Assembly: GCA_964035575.1 (NCBI GenBank)
Contig: OZ037879.1
Location: 124,001 to 188,000 of the forward strand
Length of the DNA: 64,000 nucleotides
Reading direction: 5' to 3'
From: Rhynchopus sp. YZ270_cl-10
Taxonomy: Eukaryota; Euglenozoa; Diplonemea; Diplonemida; Diplonemidae
Below, piece after piece: positions 53,676-63,144 of this stretch; the stretch's first letter is position 1; every line of letters starts with the position of its first letter. A program made the position numbers and the translations under genes. A model generated the notes under the pieces. That model did not search any database and was not told the DNA's origin. It saw only the letters and a list, made by a program, of their open reading frames with translations.

Positions 53676-54289
53676 CAGAGTCCTAGCTTGCCTGGGTCAG
53701 TGGGTCAAGCTGACCCAAGTGCCTGGGTCGCGACCCACGAAAAAAAAAAAAAGGGGAATTAATTAATTTGGTAATTGGGAAATTCTGATTTTTTTCCCTC
53801 TTTGGGGGGCCCACCACCATTTCTGGGGTAAGAAAAAAATATCGACAAAAAAATCCGGCACCGTCCAGGGCTGGGCCCAATTTTTTTTGCCTGCGGCGCC
53901 ATTTTTCCTTTTTTGCTCCGCAAAAAAGGGTTCGTAGAGTGACTCTGTGGTGTAAAAAGCTACATTTTTACACCGTACCCTAATTTTTTTCGCCTGCGGC
54001 GCCATTTTATATATTTTGTGTTGGGTGATCTATGAACGGGGAGTGATTTTTATGGTTATAGTAGAGTTCCATTTAACGTTGTGAGCAACTCACTAGTCGT
54101 AGTGACCAAAATTTGTATCAGTCAAGAACTTGTCCATTTTTCTGAAATGACCCCACCACAGTGAGGGTAGAGCTCGGAAAACCCAAAAAAGCCAAGACAA
54201 GCCCCCCAAGGCCCAAAACCTCTGCTGACCCAAAAAAAAAATTCTGACCCAGATTTGGCATTTTTTTTCAAAACCAAGCTAGGACCCTG
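53676..54289. mobile_element. hAT-like non-autonomous element with 8-bp TSD
   Basis: Ends CAGAGTCCTAGCTTG and (inverted) CAGGGTCCTAGCTTG, flanked by GTGCAGAT at 53668-53675 and 54290-54297. Inside are subterminal CTGGGTCAG words, two CCTGCGGCGCCAT modules of repeat X and no transposase. 614 bp. Confidence 0.9.
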
Positions 54290-54350
54290 GTGCAGATAAG
54301 AATTTAAAAAAAAAAAACTGCCAAAAATGAAAAACAAAAAGAGAAAGAGT

Positions 54351-54448
54351 GAGGTGATCCAGTCTCACGCCTTTTCACACATTTTCACTTGTTTTCACAC
54401 GTTTTCACGGTGTGAAAACGTGTGGAAAAGTGTGCGCTGGATCACCTC
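54351..54448. repeat. 98-bp hairpin with GAGGTGATCCAG ends
   Basis: Arms GAGGTGATCCAG and CTGGATCACCTC, with TTTTCACAC/GTGTGAAAA steps inside. A near-complete foldback. Confidence 0.85.
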
Positions 54449-55174
54449 AAAGAGAAAGAAAAAAAAAAAGAAAAAGGTGGAGCGAATTGAAAAATAAAGG
54501 AATCGCATCAAAAGTGCTTGACAGCCCAAAGAACATTGACAGTTCGTCAGAACCCCTCCTCTCTTTGTGCGAAATGTTTCAGAGCTACAAGAGAAAGAAG
54601 GTCTGAGGGGGGTTGCTGTTGACGCCCCTATTTGCTGCAGCGCTTGTCGTTATGTCCACGCCCTCTCCCACTCTCCCAAAACGTACCCTTCAGCACAGAG
54701 AAACTTTGCTGTCAAAGACAGGTGAGCTTGGACTACGATTTGCGCATTTGCTTTTTCCTAAGCCACAAAACACACAACAACGAAATATGAAACATTACAA
54801 CGGCCCGTGATAACAGTGCCGTGTAAGTTTCCGTTCTTTTTTTTTTTGTATCGCCAATCGCCCTAAGGTCTTCCCTACCCCAAATAAAAAAAGCCGCGGC
54901 AAAACGCTTAAAGAAAGCATTCATTGACAGAACTGCTCGCGGAGAAGAGAAAAGAGAAGTTGAACGTGCGAGAGAGAGGAAAAAAACCCCCTCGAACACG
55001 ATTGTGTAAACAATCAAAGACTCACACCAAAAAACACAACACATTCCAAAAAAAAATATATCCGTTCTGCTTGATCAGATCTCGACCGTTTTGTTGCATT
55101 GCACGCTTCCACTCCTTCCACACTCTATGTTTGCGCAGGGCCTCTCCAGCGTGTCAGTTGCAAAAAAAGAAAAA
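54449..55174. other. 3' flank of the cyclic-nucleotide gene, no gene seen
   Basis: A/T runs and normal sequence. The frame from 54924 (plus) is a shadow of the gene at 55175-57712. Confidence 0.4.
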
Positions 55175-57712
55175 TTACAGTACAAAATGGGCACCACCTG
55201 CAGGGGGGTCAACATCACCACCTCTCTGCACTTCTTCAGGCACACACAACTTCGCCACCTTGTCGGCAAACACGCCCCTCCGAGAGCCCTGCGCCGCGTG
55301 TTTCTTGCGCAGCTTCTGCCGTGCACTCTCTTGCACTGACGGTGGCGCTGTGGGGGGGGCAGGGCTACACCGACGGACACCACCGCCACACCCATCCACC
55401 CGCACAGTGCAGTACCGTCGCAAGAGAGATGTCTGCGACGCTGTCTGGCCTGCAAGACGGCGTCCATCCGCACGCTGTTTCGTCCGCATCTCCCCAGGTG
55501 TCTCCGCCCTCGGGGGCGATACGAACACTTCCTGTGGTGCTGCCCGAGTCGCCCCTGGGGTCGCACTGCTGCAACGAATGTGCTTGCGAACCAAACGTTC
55601 CCAGGCATGTTCGTGGAGGGGACGTGCTCCAATCACAACGTTCGACCTGCAGTCGAGACTCATGGTGCTGTCCACTGCTAGCTCAGCGAAGGGTGGTGGT
55701 GGTGGTGGCGATTTGAAACCAGTACCACTACTCACCTCCGGCCTGACGCTTGCCTGCAGGAACGACGACAAATGCAGCTGGCCAGCGTCTGCAATGGCAT
55801 TTACATCACCAACCTGACTCCACGATTGGCGGTGGTCTGTGCACCCAGAGAGCAGACCCATCTGCTTCTCTGGTGTGAAGGTCAACGTTGTGGTGCGCTC
55901 AGCGAAGTGCACCCCAGAGGCGCGGAGTCCCGGTGTAAAGGTGGTCGGGGATCCCGCCGTTATTGTCACAGAGGGGAGGTCTGCCGAGGACGGCGCGCAG
56001 TCTGTCGAGGAGGTCGTGGCAGTGCCTAGGGTGGTGCTGGTGTTCACGGTGCTGGCGTTCTCTGCTTTCGTGATGGACACTGTTGGCACTTCTTTCGGTG
56101 CGTCTTCCTCGAGTGCATACATCGCCTTGGTCCGTTCCACGTCGTACACTTCTTCGTAACGCTTTTGTAACAATGTGCGTTCCCGCCACGCAAGCCAATC
56201 ACGTTGATTGTTCTGTGCCGTAGAGAGCTGCACAACGAAAGGGTTCTTCGTGATCTTCACCTTGACTGGAGGGGAGGCGCGTGGCTGCAGGCCGTAGGTC
56301 ATCTTGCGGCGTTCCGCTGCGGCTGCCTCACGGAGCTGCTTTTGGATGACGTGGGTTCCGAAGAAGGTTGGCTTCTCAGAGGAAAACAGTTTCTTTATGA
56401 GGATCACCTTCTTGACTGCTGAGGCAAGCTTTTCGGCACCACCTGTATGCCCACCTTCTCTCACAGTACCACGATCATTGGCGAGCCCCAGCTCCTTCAC
56501 AGGAGGCGAATAGGAGGCGGCAGAGGTGTCCGGTGGTGGAACGTCGTTCGTGAGAATGATGGAACGCATGCCTTTACTGCATGCCTGCAGTGCTGAGAGC
56601 TGGGGTGCCTTGGGGAGGGGTGTGGGGTCGTACACGGAGAAGGCCGGCTCGCGGAGGACTGACAGTGGTGTGATGACGTCGTCGTAGGCAGCAAAGCTTT
56701 TGATGTGTTGTTCCGCGACAGCAGCGCGCATTGTCAAATCCTGAGACATCCGCGGCAAGCACGCCAGCCACCGCTCTTCCAACAACGGCTGTGCATGCAG
56801 CCGCATTAACCTCACTGCCACATCTATCTTCGAAATCTTCTTCAAAAATGCGTGCAAACTGCTTTGCTTGATGGACCACGCATCGACGTTACCCCGCGCC
56901 AATGCTGTAAACGGCCATTTATGTTGCAACAGACATAAATAGCCACAGAAGCTTCCAAGGGGAAGCACGTTGGTGCCACCTGCGCTGAACGACGCAACAC
57001 AGCCTTCACTGAAGACGAGAAGCAAACGGTCGCAGAGGTGTGCCTTTGAAAAGACAACGTCGCCTGCAATGTACATCTCGGGTGTGAGGAGCGCGCAGAG
57101 TTGTGAGATTTCTGCGTGAGTCAGGATGCTGCTTAATATAGGAATCCGCTTGGCGTGGCCGGCCAGCTGGTCTTGGACAGAGTCTGCAAGAATCAGCATG
57201 TTGGACAAACGGCGTGCTTTTGTTTGCCGATCGATCTCCCCGCTGTGCCCTGACTTCTCGAGAAGTGCTTGGATAGACGGCAGTGCGGTCTTGGAGAGAC
57301 ACCACAGCTCGCATACGGTGGTGGAGCGTACAGTGGCTGTCATGGGCTGGCGGTACCACACGGAGAGTTCGCCGAAGAAGTCGCCAGATTTGAGTTTGCC
57401 CACAACGACGTCACCGACGTCGCCTTTGACCGTGACGACAGCAGCACCCAGCGCAAGGAGGTACATGTTCTTGCCGTAGCAGCCCTGCTCGCACAGAACA
57501 GTGCCTCGTGGCGCCACCATAGGCTCAAAGTGGCAGCGCACCTCCGCAGCGTACTCCCGCGGCAGGTGCTTCAAGATGAGCGACCGTTGCAAGTCCTGCG
57601 TGTCCAGCCCCTTTTCCCTCAAGTTGTTCTTCCGCTTCACAAGCGACTCACCCGCAACGGAGTGCCGAATATGTGCGGGGAGCTGCTCCAAGAAGGAGAC
57701 GAAGAGAGAGCC
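55175..57712 (-). CDS. Protein with two divergent cyclic-nucleotide-binding domains (5' exon missing)
   Basis: 845 residues from the acceptor to TAA. cNBD 1 (about residues 45-150) has the beta-roll and FFGELSVWYRQPMTATVRS. FGE is present, but the Arg that holds the cyclic phosphate (PRTA in classical domains) is Met. cNBD 2 (about 190-292, YIAGDVVFSKAHLCDRLLLV, GSFCGYLCLL) lacks both Glu and Arg. LEQLPAHIRHSVAGESLVK before domain 1 recalls the linker ahead of the cNBD in cyclic-nucleotide-gated channels, but no channel segments are visible. The C-terminal half is low in structure, with a charged helical stretch (AWRERTLLQKRYEEVYDVER). A clean CACCACAG acceptor lies directly upstream in phase 0, and the first Met after it is inside domain 1. 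An upstream exon must therefore exist; I could not find it within the window. Confidence 0.85.
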   Translation of the reverse strand, partial: GSLFVSFLEQLPAHIRHSVAGESLVKRKNNLREKGLDTQDLQRSLILKHLPREYAAEVRCHFEPMVAPRGTVLCEQGCYGKNMYLLALGAAVVTVKGDVGDVVVGKLKSGDFFGELSVWYRQPMTATVRSTTVCELWCLSKTALPSIQALLEKSGHSGEIDRQTKARRLSNMLILADSVQDQLAGHAKRIPILSSILTHAEISQLCALLTPEMYIAGDVVFSKAHLCDRLLLVFSEGCVASFSAGGTNVLPLGSFCGYLCLLQHKWPFTALARGNVDAWSIKQSSLHAFLKKISKIDVAVRLMRLHAQPLLEERWLACLPRMSQDLTMRAAVAEQHIKSFAAYDDVITPLSVLREPAFSVYDPTPLPKAPQLSALQACSKGMRSIILTNDVPPPDTSAASYSPPVKELGLANDRGTVREGGHTGGAEKLASAVKKVILIKKLFSSEKPTFFGTHVIQKQLREAAAAERRKMTYGLQPRASPPVKVKITKNPFVVQLSTAQNNQRDWLAWRERTLLQKRYEEVYDVERTKAMYALEEDAPKEVPTVSITKAENASTVNTSTTLGTATTSSTDCAPSSADLPSVTITAGSPTTFTPGLRASGVHFAERTTTLTFTPEKQMGLLSGCTDHRQSWSQVGDVNAIADAGQLHLSSFLQASVRPEVSSGTGFKSPPPPPPFAELAVDSTMSLDCRSNVVIGARPLHEHAWERLVRKHIRCSSATPGATRAAPQEVFVSPPRAETPGEMRTKQRADGRRLAGQTASQTSLLRRYCTVRVDGCGGGVRRCSPAPPTAPPSVQESARQKLRKKHAAQGSRRGVFADKVAKLCVPEEVQRGGDVDPPAGGAHFVL

Positions 57713-57760
57713 CTGTGGTGAAAAAAAAGAAAAAAGAGTATTTATGTGTGGCGGAACCTT
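57713..57760 (-). promoter_or_regulatory. 3' splice acceptor of the cyclic-nucleotide gene
   Basis: Minus strand: ATAAATACTCTTTTTTC, TTTTTTTTCACCACAG, then GGCTCTCTC. A strong pyrimidine tract and CAG. Confidence 0.7.
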
Positions 57761-57779
57761 GCAAAAAAAAAAAAAAAAA

Positions 57780-58135
57780 AGAGAAAAGTTCGATTTCGGC
57801 CTCGAAAATACCCGTGACACCGATTTGTCACGGTACTTTGTCACGGAATTTTTTTGAAAGATTCGATTTCGTGACAGGAGGGTGTCTAAAAAGGTCAAAA
57901 ACGGAAAAAATGGAAAAAAAGGTGAAAAAAATTGGGGTGTTTTTGACCAAAAAAAGAGTGAGGGGAGTTGGGTCCAGTCATAGGGGAGTATAGCAATTTT
58001 TAAAAAATTCTACCAAAAATGCACAGCATTTTTCAAGCACATTGGCAGATTTTCGCTTTTTTATAAAAAATTGAGGAACCGAAATATCCCACTGTAGCTG
58101 TCTTCGAAAACGGCCTCTGAGGTCGGAGCCCAAAA
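57780..58135. repeat. Intron-side repeats
   Basis: TTCGATTTCGTGACA-type units (also at 62560-62700) and the 45-base repeat shared with 10880-10925. No exon recognised. Confidence 0.5.
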
Positions 58136-58139
58136 TGGG

Positions 58140-58740
58140 CCCGTTCCTCCTGCGGGAAGTAGTGCACACTGTACATATCTCCGAAGATGAACGGTTTCGG
58201 CTCGCAGAAACAAACTCAAATTACTTGCAGCTTGCGAGTCTCCGTGTTCTTGAAGGGTGGGGCGTAGAGGGAGAAGGCAGCGATCACATTGAAGTCGTCC
58301 ATTAAGGATTCAATATTTCCCGGAGGTCTGACTTCGGATACTGCCATCCAATGCCATCGCTTTGGGAGAGTGACTTGCCTTGCGTCATCGGATGACTCCA
58401 GAGTTTGCGAAAACTTTAAGGTTTCGGGACCGCTTGTGAAAAATAGGGCTCTGGTGCATGTTGAGGAAGAGGGGAGCCGGTCATCTCCGGAAGCGGTGTT
58501 GCTTTGTGAAGCCTCGTATGCTTCCCCCGCTGACCAGCTGTGAAACTACCTCAATCGCGTGGTTCGTGATCGCTGTGATTGCTCCTTCGTGTCTGAGGAG
58601 TATTGGAGCACCCTCCGCTTGATGGCAGACGGCCTGACGCAGACGCTTGGGGATCACACACCCTCGGTGCTACAGGATCTTGAGGGTTTGGCGCACTGTT
58701 GGCTGCGTGCTCGGTGGATCACAAGAAGAGGTTGAAGCTT
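58140..58740 (+). pseudogene. Broken coding remnant, not recognised
   Basis: GC-rich plus-strand stretch with protein-like pieces such as VHTVHISEDERFRLAETNSN, NYLQLASLRVLEGWGVEGEG and SEEYWSTLRLMADGLTQTLG. The pieces do not form one continuous frame. Origin unknown; it may be an old gene or element copy on the strand opposite to the main genes. Confidence 0.4.
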
Positions 58741-59048
58741 GTAGACACCAGCACCGGCACGAGTCAAGTCACAAGGAGCTTAGGAGAACTGACGTGCGGT
58801 GGGGAAGGTTCCCTCCGACCGTCCGGACTTGGCGGTCTGCACCCCCATCCTCGTCAAGAATTGGCCAGAGCACATGGCAACCAGAGCAGTGACCGGTCCG
58901 ACGGTCGCACGTGAGCGTCGCTCCTCCGGAAGCTGGTAGTGGCCCAAGTCCACACGGACTAGAAGCCGCCGATGAGCAGGAAACTGCAGGAGCGCATGCC
59001 ACAAGGGCTAACGAAACCATGGTAATGGGCCTATGTGGGGTTACAGGC

Positions 59049-60010
59049 GTGTATATGGTGTAACCACAGATGCTCAAAACACCCGATTTTTACGTTTTTT
59101 TGCATTTTTCGGTGCCCCAAGACCCACCCCAGGGGTCTAAAAAATTTTCGGGAAAAAAAATTTTTTTTCCAGATTTTGCTAAGGTAAAATGTGACTGTGA
59201 AAACGATCCTCAAAATAGAGGATCCTCAAAATTCCCGTTTTTCCCTTTTTTCCCCTTTCCCCTTAGTCATTTTTCCCGTTGCCTTGTCGAAAAAAAAATT
59301 TTTGGGTCAAAAAAAAAAAGTGAAAATTTTTCACAAATTTCGATCCTCCGACCACCCACAGGTGACGAAAACTCGGTTTTCGTGAAAAAAAAAATTTTTT
59401 TTTTGGGTCAAACAGCGCCTTGCCTATAGTATAGCCTTGTACAGAGACGTGTATATGGTGTAACCACAGATGCTCAAAACACCCGATTTTTGTATTTTTT
59501 TGCATTTTTCGGTGCCCCCAGACCCACCCCAGGGGGCCAAAAATTTTTCGAAAAAAAAAATTTTTTTTTCAGATTTTGCTAAGGTAAAATGTGACTGTGA
59601 AAAATGATCCTCAAAATAGGGGATCCTCCAAATTCCCGTTTTTCCCTTTTTTCCCTTTTCCCCTTAGTCATTTTTCCCGTTGCCTTGTCGAAAAAAAATT
59701 TTTTGGGTCAAAAAAAAAAAGTGAAAATTTTTCGCAAATTTCGATCCTCCGACCACCCACAGGTGACGAAAACTCGATTTTTTTGAAAAAAAAAAATTTT
59801 TTTTTTGGTCAAACACGGCCTTGCCTAGCCACTTTTGGGTATAGTATAGGCTTGTTCAGAGACGTGTATATGGTGTAACCACAGATGCTCAAAACACCCG
59901 ATTTTTGCGTTTTTTGGCATTTTTCGGTGCCCCAAGACCCACCCCAGGGGGCCAAAAAATTTTCGAAAAAAAAATTTTTTTTTTCACCTGAAAATTGCCT
60001 TGTCAAAAAA
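59049..60010. repeat. Tandem repeat of about 400-415 bp, 2.4 copies
   Basis: Units start GTGTATATGGTGTAACCAC at 59049, 59449 and 59864 (the last truncated). Each includes CAGATGCTCAAAACACCCG, GGTGCCCCAAGACCCACC and GATCCTCCGACCACCCACAG. Related to 11925-12100. Confidence 0.92.
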
Positions 60011-60536
60011 AAAAATTTTTTTTGGGGAATAGTCAGTTATACCCTACCCTTTTTTTGAAATGGTCAGAGATACCCGAAAATAAGTTCAGATATACCCGAA
60101 AACCAGAAATAGGGCATAACTGACTATATCTGAACTTATTTTCGGGTATTTGAACTTATTTTCGGGTATATCTGAACTTTTTTCGGGTATCTCTGAACTT
60201 ATTTGGGGTACCCACTTATTTGGGGGTACCCCCTTTGATTTTTTGCCCAGTGGGTGAGTGACCCACCATGAGGGAATGCGACAGCAGAGACAGTATTGAA
60301 GCAGCATGGTATGATTTTCACCCCTCTACCCCACACACAGTTACTTTTAGTGGGGGAAATACCCGCAAACCCGCAAACCCTTATACATGGTCCCTCGCTT
60401 CGCTTGGGAACCATTAGTGCAGCAGGAAACTCTCTGTAGCGTGAAAAAAGGCTACCTTATTTCGCGGAAATACATAGTTATTACCACTTTTTTCATTAAC
60501 CTCACCCTTCCCGACTACTGCGTTTGTACACCATAC

Positions 60537-61790
60537 TTAATCACACCCCACATTTACACTCATCACAGGATCGTGAAATCTGAACTGCATCCGTGATTGC
60601 GATGAGCGCCGCTCTCCGACATTCAACAACTCAAAATACAAGGCTTCACCCAAATCAATCTATTCTAGATTTGTTTGTGGACGAAGACCTGGGGGTGGGA
60701 ACACTTTGTCAGTCACTGCTATAGCCATTAACCCAGGGAGCATAGCTAGTGCAAGAAATTCGACTTTGGAAACCTTCCGGAAAGTCTGTCCTCTGCTTAC
60801 GGAGGACGAGGCACAAGAAAATATTGCGTTCCCCCAGAAAACCAGTGCACATTTCACACTCCTTGTGGGTGGTCTTGTTGCCTTTTTTGTCAAGTAATTT
60901 TGGCCCAGGCATGCTCTCGAAGCATGACAATTTAGTGTGTATGGGGCAGGGTGTTGTTTTGTTCTGAATTCTCTTTGTTATAACATCTAAGTCAATCGCG
61001 GGTGGTGGTTTGTGTAGCGTGAGGCACTCTTTTTAGCAAACTTCCTGCGGCTGCTAAAGTGTTATTTCTTCGGATTTAACAACGTACAGCGTAACATAGT
61101 GTGGTTTCGCCTGGTCGACACAACCTTTGATAGATACGGGATAACCAACCCCCTTCGACCCCTCGTGGGTTCACTGAACAAGCCCTAGTGGTAGTTAAAC
61201 GCGATTGACATTTACATTCCTAGAGATGAAAGAACAAGATAACACTTCTGTACCCGCGCATCAAAATTGTGGAAAACTTTGCACCCCAAACACCCTCAAC
61301 AACGCCCGCCAAAAGGCGCCCCTTGTTGCTGGGAGTTGGTTCTCATGATACCTGCACAGCGGGGATTCCTCTGAGTCCAACGCATGTTTGGCCTGTCTGC
61401 GGCGTTGTACTTCAGGTGCACGAAGACAGGGTCTGGTGGTAAATTTTGCGTAGTACTGCGACGTGGTACTGCGTGGGTCTGGGAATATGGGTACCTGGGT
61501 ACAGGAAATTTGTTGTGGAAGACATCAACCACCATGCATTGAGGAGGGTAAGACAGTGGTCGCAGTTTCTACCTGATAGCATTACAACATTTAACTTCTC
61601 CACGGGGGTCTTGGGCCGTTCACTCGGTTCTACCTTGACTACCGGAAGATATTCTTGAGGCCTTTTTGGTCTCTAGAATATCCGGTCTTCCCGAACGGAG
61701 GCACACTTTGTGTGTTACTACGACCTGGCAATTTCCAGCAGTAGGTTAAGTAATCTTTCTTGTAAATTGTTGGAACATTATCTCCTCAGT
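60537..61790 (+). repeat. Dispersed repeat R, copy 2
   Basis: About 1.25 kb, highly similar to 40327-41600. Near its end GTACTGCGACGTGGTACTGC replaces the corresponding part of copy 1. Confidence 0.9.
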
Positions 61791-61891
61791 GCATGAATGC
61801 CCCACGTGACTGGACACTTTTGTGTTTGTCATGTGGAGCTGTGGTTGCTCTTTCACGACTTTTTTCCTGTTCCTGGGTACCTGTTCCTGGA

Positions 61892-62203
61892 CCTGGGTAC
61901 CTGGGTACCTGGGTACCTGGGTATCTGGGTATCTGGGTATCTGGGTATCTGGGTATCTGGGTATCTGGGTATCTGGGTATCTGGGTATCTGGGTATCTGG
62001 GTATCTGGGTATCTGGGTATCTGGGTATCTGGGTATCTGGGTATCTGGGTATCTGGGTATCTGGGTATCTGGGTATCTGGGTATCTGGGTATCTGGGTAT
62101 CTGGGTATCTGGGTATCTGGGTATCTGGGTATCTGGGTATCTGGGTATCTGGGTATCTGGGTATCTGGGTATCTGGGTATCTGGGTATCTGGGTATCTGG
62201 GTA
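61892..62203. repeat. GGGTACCT then GGGTATCT tandem array (8-bp units)
   Basis: About 3 units of GGGTACCT pass into about 35 units of GGGTATCT. Confidence 0.98.
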
Positions 62204-62559
62204 TACCCGAAAACCAACTTTTTTGGGGTACCCGAAAAAAGTTGGCGATATGGTCAGACATGCCCGAAAATAAGTTGAGAAATGGTCAGAGATACCCGAA
62301 ATACCCGAAAATAAGTTCAGATATTGGTCAGTTATGCCCTATTTTTGAAAATGGGGCATCTCTGACCAATATCTGAACTTATTTTCGGGTATCTCTGACC
62401 AATATCTGAACTTATTTTCGGGTATCTCTGACCATTTCAAAAAAAGGGTAGGGCATAACTGACTATTCCCCAAATTTTTTTTTTTGGAAAAAAAAATGGC
62501 AAAGACAAAGGGAAAAACGGGAGAAAAGGGAAAAACGGGAAATTTGAACACCCTCCACA

Positions 62560-62740
62560 AAAAAAGTTCGATTTCGTGACAAGCCGATTTTTTCATTGAC
62601 ACACAAAATTCAATTTAGTGACAAATGACTTTTTTCATTGACAAAAAAAAATTCGATTTCGTGACAAATCCATTTTTTCATTGACAAAAAAATGTCATTG
62701 AAAAAAATGGATTTTGTCAAGGAAAAAGTCGTGACAGCCA
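62560..62740. repeat. Degenerate minisatellite, about 50-bp units
   Basis: Three units of the type TTCGATTTCGTGACAAATC plus TTTTTTCATTGACA. Confidence 0.7.
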
Positions 62741-63144
62741 ACCCGCCAGTCACTGAAAAGTGACCAGACAGCCACTTGACAAACACAAAAGAGGCCATTC
62801 TTGAGCTGTCTAGAAACCTAAGGGCAGAGACTGAAGACACAAGGTATGATAACTTTATGATTATGCAAGACTTAGTATATCGCGAACACGGTCAGGCTTG
62901 CACGCCTCTGGCCAGAGGCCAGCCCCACTAAATGATATGCAGCAGACACTCATTGCAGATTTCATTTTCATTCGGTAAAAAATTAATGGGTGCGCAAGTT
63001 TCTATACCTAATACCCCAACCCTCACCCATACATTCCATTACACACACCAAAACAGATCGAATCCACCAGCGCATGCGACGGAAGCAGATTCAGATTGTG
63101 GTTTGATAAGCAGAGTTCGGTTATTATGGTGGTGGAAAGGGGGG
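62741..63144. other. Spacer, no gene seen
   Basis: Normal complexity, nothing recognised. Confidence 0.35.

Larger units (their letters stand above)
60024..62471. mobile_element. TIR-bounded cassette carrying repeat R and a GGGTATCT array
   Basis: Inverted ends of about 75 bp: GGGGAATAGTCAGTTAT, CCCTACCC, GAAATGGTCAGAGATACCCG. Flanked by AAATTTTTTTT on both sides (A/T-rich, so only suggestive as a TSD). Subterminal zones repeat ACCCGAAAATAAGTTCAG in both orientations. The cargo is a full copy of repeat R and a 285-bp array. Confidence 0.7.

Noticed and set aside
54924-55817. 297-codon plus-strand frame
   Set aside because: Antisense shadow of the cyclic-nucleotide gene, without motifs.
57712-57898. 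N-terminal extension of the cyclic-nucleotide gene up to an ATG at 57898
   Set aside because: It reads through the pyrimidine tract and acceptor and gives a Phe-run peptide; it is intron sequence.
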